Origin: Lycium barbarum
Taxonomy: Eukaryota; Streptophyta; Magnoliopsida; Solanales; Solanaceae
DNA: 64,000 nucleotides
Reading direction: 5' to 3'
Assembly: GCF_019175385.1 (NCBI RefSeq)
Contig: NC_083348.1
Span: 2,557,001 to 2,621,000 of the forward strand
Below, in pieces: positions 43,950 through 55,799 of this stretch. Below the pieces are notes generated by a model. That model worked only from the letters and a program-made list of their open reading frames with translations. It had not been told where the DNA came from and did not search any database. Numbering within the stretch: position 1 is the stretch's first letter; each line of letters opens with the position of its first letter. The position numbers and the translations under genes were made by a program.

Positions 43950-44327
43950 TTGAAGCCATGGCAACTCTTAAAGGAATACAACAGTGTTTACAACTTAGAT
44001 ATAGATATTTTCAGCTTGAACTAGATTCTTAGATAACAGTCAACATGCTCAAGGCTAGGGATACCAACAATCTCAGGATAAAAGGGATTATCCTAAACTC
44101 TGTCAAAGCCATGGATCAGGCAGAGGTTGATGTCATCCATTGTTACACAGAAGCAAACCAAGTTGTTGATTTGCTCGCCAAAAATGCAGCAGGCAGTGGT
44201 AACTCCTTTCAATACACATCCTACCCTCAGCTTCCTGGAAATATCAAAGGTTCATTTTACATAGATACTTTGCAGCTTCCAAGTCTGAGGAGCAAAGAGG
44301 ATAAATCTATTTTTTTTGTTAGTTAGA
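43950..44327 (+). pseudogene. LINE C-terminal RNase H-like remnant
   Basis: Pieces AMATLKGIQQCLQLRYRYFQ, a stop at about 44031, then VDVIHCYTEANQVVDLLAKN match the plant RNase H-like domain found at the end of L1 ORF2. Broken. Confidence 0.7.
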
Positions 44328-44504
44328 ATCTTCTATATTAGCATGAAGGGATGTATATTTTGTACAATGAACTGTTTGTCCCCATCATGTTCTCTTTTGA
44401 CAGGTTGTTCACTCAACCTTATGTATTTTTGGAGGTCTTGGTCCTTGTCCCCCTCAACTTCTATTGTTGATTTGATGAAATATACAAGGTAAGGGTCATG
44501 CCAT

Positions 44505-44525
44505 CCCCCCCCCCCCCCCCCCCCC
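44505..44525 (+). repeat. C homopolymer, 21 bases
   Basis: Unbroken C run near the 3' end of the LINE. See also 40649-40665 (17 C), 45637-45656 (20 G) and 51233-51252 (20 C). Confidence 0.95.
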
Positions 44526-44531
44526 ACCAAA

Positions 44532-45020
44532 ACATCCCATGATCATTAATTGAGGGTGATTGACTTAATATATATATATTAAAATGATATGTTCTATAAT
44601 AATTAGAAATTTAATTATGTCTAGAGAGTTATATATATCAATCTTGTGTGTTTTCTTTTTTCTTTTAATTTCTACAGTTTTTACTAAATTTTTATATAAC
44701 TTTATACTTTAATTGTTATTTTGAGTGAGAACCTTACAACACAACATAAGATCTTAGTGATGGACTTGAAAATCAAGAGAAAAAGGAAGAGGAGGGTTGT
44801 GGAAAACCTGCCAAGTATTAAATGTTTTATTTCTAAATATTAAATTCATGGGGCTTACCTTCACGAGTAAGTATGCCCCATGAAGGTCTATTTTAAAAGC
44901 ACTGGTTTCAGGGGTTTCTTTCAATCACAAAATGCTAAAGGAAGATATTGATCTTGTTAAGTTATAGTACCTTTTTTTTTTCTTTTCTATAAATTTTGTC
45001 TCTAGTTTACCATTTAATAT
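44532..45020. other. AT-rich intergenic stretch, nothing recognised
   Basis: No ORF, RNA or repeat border that I can support. Confidence 0.4.
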
Positions 45021-45025
45021 TGTAC

Positions 45026-45335
45026 AAATATAGTAGTGTTTCGAGGATCATTACTTGTTCTCAAACTCATTAGATCACGTGTCCGGAGCTCTCATATGAT
45101 ACAATAAAGGATTAGTTTTTGTATTTAAATAGTGTTAAGTATCTTATTATAATTCAATTAATTAATTAATGTTTTTAGCCAAATAGTAGTGCTTTGAGGA
45201 CCATTTCTGGTTCTCAAACTCATTAGATCATGTGTCCGAGGGTCTCATATGATATAATGAAAGATTAGTTTCATGTTTAAATAGTTACGTCCCTTATTAT
45301 AATTTAATTAATTGCTTTTTAGTCAAATAGTAACA
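45026..45335. repeat. Tandem duplication, period about 155 bp
   Basis: TAGTAGTG(T/C)TT(C/T)GAGGA and CTCAAACTCATTAGATCA, then GTGTCCG and TCTCATATGAT, recur in the same order in two adjacent units (from about 45027 and 45183). The copies differ at roughly one base in ten. Confidence 0.85.
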
Positions 45336-46936
45336 TAGCATGTATAGCAAGTGGTCGATTATTGACAAATGATTTAGTTGCATTGACATCGGCTAATTTA
45401 TGATATACTTGTCTATAGTCCATCATCAACATAGAGGATAGTCTATGATCGTTGGTGAAGTGGTTGAGCTTTTACAACAATGAAAAAATTAATTGGAGAT
45501 AACAATATTGGACAACAATGACTGGGAGCTAGGGATGACAATGGTTGAATTGGAGAAGCTTTTTGTGGTTCGGGAGTGATTTTACCATGAAAAACCTAGA
45601 ATTTCTGCGGGGAAAAGGGATTTGAAAAGGGAGGGAGGGGGGGGGGGGGGGGGGGGTTAACTTTTGGAGGAAAGAAAAGTGATTTTTATTTCTATTTGGG
45701 TTTTCCAAAACTTTGGAGATGTGGACAATTGTATTTTTTTTTTTCAAGACTTCGGGGAGGGATTTAAGTCTTTTAGCCTTTAGGGAAGGGGACTATTTTG
45801 TATTTTTCAAACTTTGAATCTAGGGTTGAAAACCTTTAAACTTCATTTGGTGATGTCATAAAGGGGGTGTATTTCACCAATTTTCAAGACTCATGGTGTA
45901 GTTTTTCAATTGTAGACTCAAAGAGGTTTCTTTGCCAAGAGACCCGAGTAACTATGGGAATAGGGACTAAAATTCTGAACTAAATTATATATTTGCACCC
46001 TACATAGATATGCCATTTCTTAGAATCAGCATTTAAGTTTCAACCACAAAAAGAAAAGGAATACTATGTTCTTTATCTTTTTTGACGAAACTTGTTAATT
46101 TTATAGTAATATATTACACTTAATGCATCCATAAATACTAATCAAAACTAAGTTGATTTAGTACGTACATAATACATGCATCGTCTTTATTTTATCTTTT
46201 ATTTTTTTGAGGGGTTCACTTCAGAGGGAGCCCTTTCATCGCCTCAAGCGCAAAGAGGGTTTAGCTCCGATAGTTTAACTTACGTTTACTACTTGTTGTC
46301 CCAACTCGTTTTTGGATCAGTTCAACATAAAAGTAAGCACTAGAATTTATGACCTCTTACGTACTTTCAATATAGCACTGCACTTCACAAGCCATCACAA
46401 GTCTGATTCATGAACAGCCCGTGAAGGGTGTAACTATCTCATTTAAAAGTTTAAATTGTTGGAGAGAGTATATTTTTATCTACTTAATTATATCTTCAAC
46501 ATTCACATGTTACAATTCGCAAATACAATAAAAAACATGGGGAAAATAAAACAGACTCTGTATGCTATGTACACTAGAGGGCAAGATACTTGCATGCAAG
46601 ACCGAGAGACACAGTGTGTGTGTGAGAGAGAGAGAGATAGAGAGAGACCTGTTTGAAACTTTTGAGAAAGATGTGAAGCTAAAATCAGCTCAAAGGGAGC
46701 TGGGAGAAGAGACAAGATAGAGGAGCTCTTTGGACCTCAATGGCTTTCTCAACTTATTAGTTTTCTGCTAGTGGACAGATAGGAAAGAGTCCTTAAAGAC
46801 AGATAGGAAAGAGTCCTTAAATAGAGTGGAGAAAAAAGATCGTACTAAATGAAGCAAATGTAAAGGGCTTACGAATCCAAGTCCTAAAATATCCTAACTA
46901 TATCTTTTAACTTTAATGCGGAGACGTGAGAATTTA
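45336..46936. other. Intergenic; low complexity only
   Basis: Contains a 20-base G run (45637-45656) and a GA/GT-rich stretch at 46612-46648. No convincing gene. Short ORFs here lack family resemblance. Confidence 0.45.
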
Positions 46937-47135
46937 GGGGTCTTTTGGTACGACGGATAAGCAAATATAGTCCTCGGATAAAAATTTAGTACCATCTTGT
47001 TTTACGTTTGGTTGGGATAAAATCACGGGATAACTAATCCCGGATTAATTATCCCAGTATTAAAGTGTTATTTTATCCCACGTAGAGGGTGGAATAAAAA
47101 TCCCTGGATAACTTGTTCTCCAACCAAACGAACCC
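46937..47135. mobile_element. Tourist-like MITE A
   Basis: The left end GGGGTCTTTTGGTACGACGG and the right end CCAACCAAACGAACCC are inverted. It is flanked by TTA at 46934-46936 and TTA at 47136-47138, the 3-bp duplication of PIF/Harbinger elements. The interior is rich in GGATAA/TTATCC palindromes. Confidence 0.75.
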
Positions 47136-47138
47136 TTA

Positions 47139-47392
47139 GTGGTCGTTTGGTGCATGGCTAAAATTATCCCGGGATTATAATCCTGGGGCTAATTTATCCC
47201 GGAGATGGTTTAAAATAGCCCCAGGATAAGTGGGATATGCTGGGATATCCCAGCTTATACCATGGGATGCATTTTATACTTTGTTTGGTACAAGGTATAA
47301 ATTTATTCCAGGATAAATTTACCTTCTACCAAACATGATACAAAAAATTAGTGCTGGGATATCCCAGCTTATACCATGCACCAAACGACCCC
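47139..47392. mobile_element. Tourist-like MITE B, abutting MITE A
   Basis: GTGGTCGTTTGGTGCATGG at the left pairs with CCATGCACCAAACGACCCC at the right. TTA flanks at 47136-47138 (shared with MITE A) and 47393-47395. Interior palindromes GGGATATCCCAGCTTATACC occur twice. Confidence 0.85.
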
Positions 47393-47404
47393 TTAAGGTT
47401 ATAA

Positions 47405-47662
47405 GCTTTTCCCTTCGTTCACTTTTACTTGTCCATTATACTAAAAATAAATTTTCACTTTTACTTGTCCACTTTAGCATATCAAGAGAAAGACAAACTT
47501 TTTTTTTCTTGTTTTATCCTTAACATTTATTACTCATTTTTCAAATCTATTGAGACTATACACCAATTAATATGAGTATTATGGTAAAATATGTACTTCA
47601 TTTATTAATTTTTAAGGGACATGCAAAGTTGATAGTGAATAAGTAAAAGTGAACGGAGGGAG
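47405..47662. mobile_element. Stowaway-type MITE, left end degraded
   Basis: CCCTTCGTTCACTTTTACTT pairs with AAGTAAAAGTGAACGGAGGG at 47641-47660, followed by AGTA. The left TA and first bases are altered. The interior repeats TTTTACTTGTCCA twice. Confidence 0.7.
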
Positions 47663-47715
47663 TATTTCTATTGGCCAACCAACAAAGAGGTTTGCTTGTC
47701 TAACTAACTATTTTT

Positions 47716-47844
47716 AAAAAAAATTATTTTTATTACATAGAGATAGAGGAGGGAGATTACAATGTGGGATTCGAACCTTCACTAATAAAGTGAAAATTCA
47801 GGTAATTATTCAATTGAGCTACCGGATCCCTTGGTCCATACATT
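47716..47844 (-). mobile_element. tRNA-derived SINE, second copy
   Basis: On the minus strand it reads GGGATCCGGTAGCTCAATTG (A-box region) and GAAGGTTCGAATCCCACATT (B-box), ending ATGTAATAAA. It matches the copy at 14564-14665. TAACTATTTTT flanks it at 47705-47715 and 47845-47855. Confidence 0.82.
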
Positions 47845-48049
47845 TAACTATTTTTTCTTGGTCCATACATCACATGAATTGCGCAAAAGGCATCAGAAAA
47901 ATGTTTTAATAATGATAAAGTACGGTTTACCCTTGACCATTAATGAGCAGAATAAATTGTGCAACCAAATTGGTTGAGATTTTCCAATCAGGGCTTATGT
48001 CATTTACTAGTGCGGGCCCAACAATTGAGATTACGATATTGTATGGGCA

Positions 48050-48545
48050 ATTTGCACGATTTTCCTTCGTACGGACTCGTATTTAATTTTTGCCTCTCAA
48101 TTAGCTGAACTTTAATTTTTAAGTGGTTAAAAATATCTCAAAAATTTGAGTTCGAAACTCATCAGAGTCAAAAATTTAAAAAAAAACGCAAGGCATAGGT
48201 TTTTATGAATCTATGCCTATTCAGGCTAAGTTACATAGAACCTATACCGGAAACAGCAGACTTTGCCTTGTAAGATAAACTTTTAGTTATGTCTAAAAGT
48301 CTGTCGGAGAAGGGCAGATTTTGCCTTAAGGCATAACTAAAAGTCTGTCGCATAAGGCGGACTTTTTGCAAAAGTCTTGCCTTGCAGTTTTTTTTTTTTT
48401 ACTGAGCGGGGGTTCGAATCAGAACCTAGAGATATTTTCAGCCACTTTTTTAAGCTAAGGACAAAAAATTAAAAACCAGCAATTTGAGGACAAAAATTAA
48501 AGACCACCCCAAAAGAAGGCCAATCCGCACAAAAAAATGATATTG
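48050..48545. mobile_element. Candidate TIR element
   Basis: The left side (GGGCAATTTGCACGATTTTC, ATTTAATTTTTGCCTCTCAA) and the right side (GGACAAAAATTAAAGACCAC, AATCCGCACAAAAAAATGAT) are roughly inverted. The core carries repeated AAAGTCTGTCGG/ATAACTAAAAGTCTGTCG words. No TSD established. Confidence 0.45.
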
Positions 48546-49367
48546 TTTTGCTTGCACATTTTGACGCTGCAGCTCAGACATATATTGAAATTCTTAAACA
48601 ATACTTACCATTTAGTGAAACAACTGAATAACTATGATTTCGGAAGAAGTAGAACTGAAATACTAAGAAATTCGGCATTTCCCTTCATATTCATGATCCA
48701 CAAACACACCCGACAAAACAATGTTGTCTTCAAATATATATGTATCCAGATTAGTTCCAAAGAGATATTTGTCACCTCTAATATGGTTCTAAACCAGGCT
48801 TATAATCTTGAAATTATACCAGATAGATAATCTCATTTTTATATCGGATAAATAATCTCACGATAAATTTTATTTTAATTTGCTTGAACAAATTTTAATT
48901 CCAAATTTTATGTTGGGATAACCCCTTAGTCCTGTAACCAAACGACCCCTTTGTATCTCAATTTCTTCCATACCCATAAGCTTTTGTTTTGTAAGAATGT
49001 ATCACCATATTTATATCTCTACCCATAAGCTTGTCTTTTGTAAGAATGCATCACTATATCGATATTCAGAACAGGTCTTGAAGGTTATTACCTCAGTCCT
49101 CAAGGACTCTCAAAATGCATTATTAAGTGAAACAACCGGAAATCCTACGTGGGAAGAAGTTATGGTACTGAAAAAAGTGACCACGGAATTACAAAATTAA
49201 AAAGTCGAGGATGTGTCAACTGTCAATTACACTTCATTGAAGTTTAACGGAGTTAATGAATTATGTTTAAACAATGCCTTCTATTAATTCTTTGTACTAA
49301 TGAGATACTTTGATCAAATAAATTTTATGTTACTACAAGCACAGCAAAATGTAGATGCGAGATCAAT
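48546..49367. other. Intergenic; fragment of a Tourist-like end only
   Basis: GTAACCAAACGACCCCT at about 48936 resembles the right end of the Tourist-like MITEs. ATAAGCTT(T/G)TG/CTTTTGTAAGAATG(T/C)ATCAC recurs at 48977 and 49025, a short local duplication. No gene seen. Confidence 0.5.
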
Positions 49368-49372
49368 CACAG

Positions 49373-50044
49373 TGTATACGGTAAAATCCGAATCTATTTG
49401 TGTCCGGTAAGTACTGAGGTTAAGTTTAAAGTTGTCCGACATCAGATCAAGGGAGAATAGGGTCATGACAGTCAATAGGGACGGAAAGCCGTGGGGTCGT
49501 GAATACCTTCAACTATGCATCAACACCGAAGTTATTCTACCGAGCATGGAAAACCCGAGCCTAAAGACTGCATTCAATATAGGTTCGGATAATCAGTTAT
49601 GGAGAAGGCCACGCGTCATCTGACCGTTCCGCCACTTGCGCTAACAACAGTACGGGTGTCAGACCGAACGGACGCAGCCTTATCCATTTTAGGGTTTTTC
49701 TAGAAGGGCTTTTCCTACATTGTACTAGGGCCCATTTACTGTTAGCTATAAATAGATGGTTACTCTTTCCTTTTTCAGTTTAGCTATTCACCATTCTACA
49801 TATCGTAATCAACAAAGTGGCAAAGGAATTTTCTTAAGCATATTGGCTCGGTTGAAGGAAGAATCCTCCAGACCGGACCAATTCACAACATTTATCAACT
49901 TGTGTTCTTTAGTTCCCATTATTGTTATTTGCTAATACGTACCTCTACTTACTTCTTACTGTCTTATATTATAAATTAAATCTAACCACATATCCTATCA
50001 ATCACTTACAAATTTAATTGTTGCCCACTATTTGGGGGTAAACA
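49373..50044 (+). repeat. 5' LTR of the Tat-lineage element
   Basis: 672 bp, same length as the 3' copy. Contains CTATAAATAGA at about 49746, a strong TATA-box candidate for the element promoter, in both copies. Confidence 0.95.
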
Positions 50045-50147
50045 GTTTGGCACCCACAATGGGGGATAGGATAATAGTGGTGGTTTAATTTTCTACTTCA
50101 TTTTCACTTGTTTGAAAGTTTGCAGATTTGCTGAAAATACGTTCGAA

Positions 50148-51880
50148 ATGACAAACAGCGGTCATTCCGGGCATGTGGACAACAATGAGATAGTTGCTGA
50201 AAACGAAAACAACAACGGGTTACGAAACCCACCTGCTGATCCTGCCGACCCAAATGCTGTCAACTCAAGAGAAGGCCTTAACTGGCAAAATACCGTCAAC
50301 TAGGAGAATGCTGCCCTTTCGGCTACAGACCCTTTAAATAGCCATAACTCAACTACTTTGCCTCGGGCGAAGGCCCAGAAAGCACCGGATATACCGGATG
50401 AGATAAACTTACGTTTAATATTTGAAATGTTACAGGACTAGGCGATCGCCATAGCTCAGCTTCAGAGCAAAGACGACAAAGTAGCTTCGGCAAAGCCAAA
50501 AAGGGTTACCGAACCAAGGCGAGAGGAAGCACGGATAATCGAGAGCAACGGATCTGGGGCCAGTTCGTCTACCGAGGTTTTGAAGATGCTTGAAACTTTG
50601 GCAAAATGGGTGATTCAATGGAGAAAAGGGTGGAAACATATAACTCTCGGGTGGATCAGATCCCGGGAGCACCCCCGATCTTGAAGGACCAGATTCAAAG
50701 AGATACATTCAAAGGCCCTTCCCATGGAGTGCGGCCCCAAAGTTGATCCCCAAAAGGTTCAAGATGCCAGATATTCCAAAATATGATGGGACAACGGACC
50801 CACAAGAGCACGTGACCTCGTACATTTGTGCCATAAAAGGCAATGATGTCGAGGAGGATGAAATAGAGTCGGTATTACTGAAAAGGTTTGGTGAAACATT
50901 GTCCAAAGGAGCACTGTCGCAGATGCGTTCATCAAAGCCCATGCCGGGGCCAAGAAGGTACAGGCCAGAAAGGCAGATATTTTTATAATCACCCAAAGAG
51001 ATAATGAGCTGCTACGTGAATTCGTGAACCGGTTCCAAAGGGAATGGATGGAACTTCCCTTCGTCCCAAAATAATGGGCGGCACAAGCTTTCACTAAGAG
51101 GCTCAATTCCCGAAGCTCAACTGCCTCGTTCAAATTAAAGGAGAACTTATTAGAGTACGAGGCAGTAACTTGGGCAGATGTCCATAACAGGTACGAGTCC
51201 AAGATTCGGGTAGAGGATGACCAACTTGAACTCCCCCCCCCCCCCCCCCCCCGGGTCCAATAAATGGAAGCAAGGGCTCTGAATGTCGAAGAGAAATTGT
51301 GAACCGGAGACAAGGCCATCGAGGGAAAGGTATCGACCATACTCCCAACCGGAGAAATCAAGCTTTAGGTCGGATAAAGGAAGAAGTAGCCCCAGCCATC
51401 TCTCGAGTAGAGGTGATAAGAGAGCTGATCGTGGGTCAAACAGCCAAGGATTGCTATTTAGAGGCGATGCCGGTAGTTCAGCTAGCAATGGAGACATACC
51501 GAAGTTATCAGAGTACAACTTCAACGTCAACATATCAGACTTTGTCTTGGCTATCGGACGTATCACAGAAGCCAGGTGGCCAAGGCCGTTAAGATCCGAT
51601 CCAGCTCAAAGGGATCCGAGCGTGATGTGTGAGTACCATGAAACTCATGGCCATAGAATCGAAGACTGCCGCCAATTAAGGGAGGAGGTGGCTCGGTTGT
51701 TGAAAAACGGTCACCTCCGAGAATTCCTGAGTGAGCAAGCTAAAAGCCACTACAAAGGAAGGGAAAATTACAAACAGGCCGAGCCGGTGGAGCCACAGCA
51801 CGTGATCAATATGATAATCAGAGGAACGAATACGCCACGAGGGCCGATGATGAAAATAACAAAGGTTTTGATTGTATGAG
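50148..51880 (+). pseudogene. Tat-lineage gag remnant
   Basis: Starts MTNSGHSGHVDNN at 50148, with a TAG at 50301. Capsid-like parts at 50743-51060 (MPDIPKYDGTTDPQEHV) change frame. A 20-base C run at 51233-51252 interrupts the gene. It resumes at 51283-51879, ending in a zinc-knuckle-like CEYHETHGHRIEDC. Several stops; not functional. Confidence 0.85.
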
Positions 51881-51959
51881 AAAAGCGGACCAGGGATTAC
51901 ATGCCCGAGGGGTCTATCTCATTCAATGATGAGGATGCAGAAGGCATCATTCAGCCGCA

Positions 51960-54900
51960 CAATAATTCATTGGTAATTTCTATTCTTATTTTTAAATCTC
52001 AAGTTAAACATATTTTGATTGACTCAAATAGTTCAGCCAACATTATCCGATGAAGAGTGGTAGAACAACTAAAGTTGCTGAATCAAATCATTCCGGTAGC
52101 TCGGTTGCTCAGCGGATTCAATATGGCAAGTAAAACTACAAAGGGAGAAATTTCTTTACCGGTCAACATCGACGGGACCATACAACATACCGTGTTCTAT
52201 GTCATCGAGGGGGAGATGAAATATAATGCTTTACTCGGCAGATCGTGGATTCTAGCATGAGGGCGGTGCCATCGACATTACATCAGATGTTGAAGTTCCC
52301 AACTTTGAAAGGGATAAAAACTGTCCGCGGTGAACAACCCGCAGCAAGGGAAATGTTCGCGATCGAAGAACTCCCCCTCGTTTTGAAGACACCGGTTCAA
52401 AAGGCTAATAAGCGAATCAAAGACAAGGACACCAAATAGCAATTAAAGAATACGGGCTCGAATGGATAGTAGAAGGAGATGAGCCCGGATTTCGAAGAGG
52501 ATGATTTCGGTGTGCCCAGATCATTCATATTACCAGATGATTCAGATGCGACCAAATCTACCTTGGAGGAGTTGGATCAGATCATCTTGTTCGTGCATTT
52601 ACCGGATAGAAAGGTATACCTGGGCACGAGGCTGACCTCGGAGCTCAGGAACAAGTTAATTAAATTTCTTCAAGCTAATGTTGATTATTTTGCATGGTCC
52701 CATATAGACATGACAGGTGTGCCACCGGAAGTTACAACGCATAAGTTCAGCCTCGATAGGAAATTCACTCCAGTCAAACAGGAAAGAAGACCAATGGCAG
52801 AACCAAAGCATGCCTTCGTTAAAGATGAGGTAACAAAGCTTTTAAAAATAGGCTTTATTCGAGAGGTTAAATATCTGGACCGAATGGCCAATGTCGTCGT
52901 TGTGCCAAAGAAAGGTAACAAATTTAGAATGTTCATTGACTATAAAGATTTAAACAAAGAATGCCCGAAGGATTCATTGCATGCCCGAGGGATTCATTCC
53001 TTATGCCTCACATTGATCGAATGATTGATGCGAAGGCCGGGCATGAGATGTTAAGTTTTCTCGATGCCTACTCCTGGTACAACCAGATTTGGATGCACCC
53101 GGAGGATCAGGAGAAAACTTCTTTTATTACCCGATATTGGACTTATTGTTAAAATGTCATGCCATTCAGATTAAAAAAATGCCGGAGCAACTTATCAACA
53201 CCTAGTTAACCAAATGTTCGAAGAACAGATAGGTAAAACAATGGAGGTTTACATTGATGATATGTTAGTTAAGTCCCTGGAAATAGAGGACTATTTAAAA
53301 TATTGGCAAGATACCTTCGATGTACTTCGCAAATACAACATGAAGCTGAACCCGGAGAAGTGTGCCTTCAGGGTCCGATCTAGCAATTTTTTTTGCTTTA
53401 TTGTATCAAATCGGGGGATTGAAATTAACCCGAATAAAATCAAAGCCATTGAGGACATTGAAGTGGTGAACAACGTGAAGGCAGTGCAAAGGCTGACCGG
53501 AAGGATAACAACTCTGAGCCGATTCATCTCTAGGTCATCAGATAAAAGTCACCGTTTCTTCTCTCTGTTGAGGAAGAAGAATGACTTCATTTGGACACCA
53601 GAATGTCAAAAGGCCTTGTAAGAGTTGAAGCGATACTTGTTGAACCCACCCTTGCTGCACACGCCGAAGGCAGATGAACAACTATTCCTATATTTAGCAG
53701 TATCCAAGGTTGCGGTGAGCGGCGTCTTGGTCAGAGAAGAAGGAGGTATGCAATTTCCAATCTATTATGTGAGTAGGACATTAGGGGATGCACAAACCCA
53801 TTATCTGCACCTCGAAAAATTATCCTTGGCATTGGTAAGTGCGTCAAGGAAGCTAAAACTTTACTTTCAATGTCACCCCATATGTGTGGTAACTACTTAC
53901 CCATTAAAAAAATGTCATGCATAAATCGGAACTATCGGGTAGATTGACCAAATGGGCCATAGAGATTAGCGGTTATAATATCGAGTATAAGCCTAGAACG
54001 ACTATTAAACCTCAAATCTTATCCGATTTTGTAGCATACTTTACCCCCGCCATGATTCCCGAGGTAGAGAAATAGCTCTTGTTAACTTCGGAAAAGGCTT
54101 CGGGTATCTGGACCCTATATATAGACGGGGCATCAAACCTAAAGAGGACCGGGTTGGGCATTGTTCTTAAGGCCCCCGCAGGTGATGTTATTAGACAATC
54201 AATTAGAACCATGAAATTAACTAACAATGAAGCCGAGTATGAGGCTATGATTGCAGGTCTAGAATTAGCTCGGAGTTTAGGGGCCAAAGTGTGACTTCCT
54301 TCTGGTTGTCAACCAAGTCAATGGCATCTTCGAGGTCAAGGATGAACGAATGCAAAGATACTTGGAAAAAACTCAAGTAATATTGCATCGGTTTAAAAAA
54401 TGGACCATGCAACATATACCGAGGGAGCAGAAAAACGAGGCAGATGCATTGGCCAACTTAGGCTCATCAGTTGAAGAGGAAGAGTTCAATTCTGGCACGG
54501 TCATCCAATTGATAAACTCGGCAGTGGAAAATGGTCAAGCCGAGATAAATGCAATGGGTCTGACATGGGATTGGAGTAACAAATACATCCACTACTTGCG
54601 TGATGGAAAACTCCCAAATGACCCAAAAGAATCGAGGTCCCTTCGAACCAAAGCAGCCCAATTCTGCTTGGTAGATGATCAATTATATCGCCAGTCTTTC
54701 TACGGACCTTTGGCTAAGTGCTTAGGACTCAGAGAAACGGACTATGTGATGAGAGAGGTTCACGAAGGAACCTGCGGTAACCACTACGGTGCCGAAGCCT
54801 TGGTTCGGAAGATTATCAGGGCAGGGTATTACTGGAACCAAATGGAAGAAGACGCGAAAAGCTTTGTCCGTAGATGTGATGGGTGCCAAAATCATGCGCC

Positions 54901-55790
54901 AATGATACACCAATCGGGGGAGTTACTGCACCCGGTCCTGTTCCCTTGACCGTTTATGAAATGGGGAATGGATCGGTCCTTTAACATGGGCCTCAGGTAA
55001 AGCTTGTTTTATCTTATTTATGACTGCTTACTTTTCAAAATGGGTTGAAGCGCAGGATTTTGAGAAAGTTAGAGAGAAGGAGGCTATTAACTTCATATGG
55101 GACCACATCGTGTTTCGGTTCGGCATCCCAGCCGAGATAACTTGCAATAACAGTCGACAGTTCATTGGCAACAAAGTTAATAACTTCCTTGAAGGGATTA
55201 AGATCAAAAAGATGATGTCAACTCCGTATCGCCCAAGAACAGACAGGCAGAATCAACGAACAAAATCATAATTCAAAATCTGAGAAAACGGTTAGAGACA
55301 TCAAAACACAAATGGAAGGAAGTGCTACCGGAGGTATTATGAGCCTACAGAACGACATCAAAATCAAGCACGGGAGAAACACCATTTTCCCTGGTCTACG
55401 GGGCCGAGGCTTTAATCCCTGTAGAAGTTGGTGAGCCAATTCTAAGGTTTCGGTATGCCACAAACAAGTCAAACGAAGAGGCTATGGCCGTAAAGCTCGA
55501 CTTAACGAACGAACTACGTGAGAATGCGCTGGTCCGTTTAGCAGCTCAAAACCAGCAAATGGGAAGATACTACAATCGAAGGACAGACCTTCGACATTTT
55601 CAAGTTGGGGATTAGTGCTTCGGAAGATTACCCTGCACACTAAAAATCCCGATGATGGAAAGTTGGGGCCGAACTGGGAAGGACCGTATAAGGTAACCGG
55701 AATAACTGGAAAAGGATCATAGCAGTTGGAAACCGGAGATGGCCAAAAGCTGCACAACAACTGGAACGTGGCACACCTGAAGAAATACTA
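51960..55790 (+). pseudogene. Tat-lineage pol remnant (PR-RT-RNH-aRNH-IN)
   Basis: In the protease the usual DSGSSAN is DSNSSAN at about 52020. Reverse transcriptase spans about 52770-53400 with YIDDMLVKS at 53252-53278 and a frameshift near 52985. RNase H is at 53625-53924. The second RNase H is at 54079-54294 (LYIDGASNLKRTGLGIVL, TNNEAEYEAM). Integrase has an HHCC finger at 54757-54900 (CDGCQNH) and a core at 55020-55400 with its DDE region altered (CNNSRQF). C-terminal part to about 55790. Stops at 52257, 53150, 53922, 54072, 54946 and 55268 break it. Confidence 0.88.
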
Positions 55791-55799
55791 TTGCTAAGG

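Larger units (their letters stand above)
40498..44531 (+). mobile_element. Decayed L1-type LINE
   Basis: ORF1-like pieces at 40841-41388 (including EIEGQQMWLQK and a zinc-knuckle remnant CRHCKILKHSI ending in a stop) are followed by ORF2 pieces. Those are a reverse transcriptase start at 41493-41714 (TAGPDGFNGTFFQ), an active-site region at 42275-42610, a zf-RVT-like domain at 43325-43480 and a C-terminal RNase H-like segment at 43950-44230. A C run and CCACCAAAA close the 3' end. Numerous stops and frameshifts show that it is dead. The 5' border and TSD were not found. Confidence 0.82.

Noticed and set aside
50759..51566. 200- and 138-residue minus-strand ORFs
   Set aside because: They lie opposite the Tat gag and run through the C homopolymer (poly-Gly). 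They are not continuous with the antisense gene further downstream.
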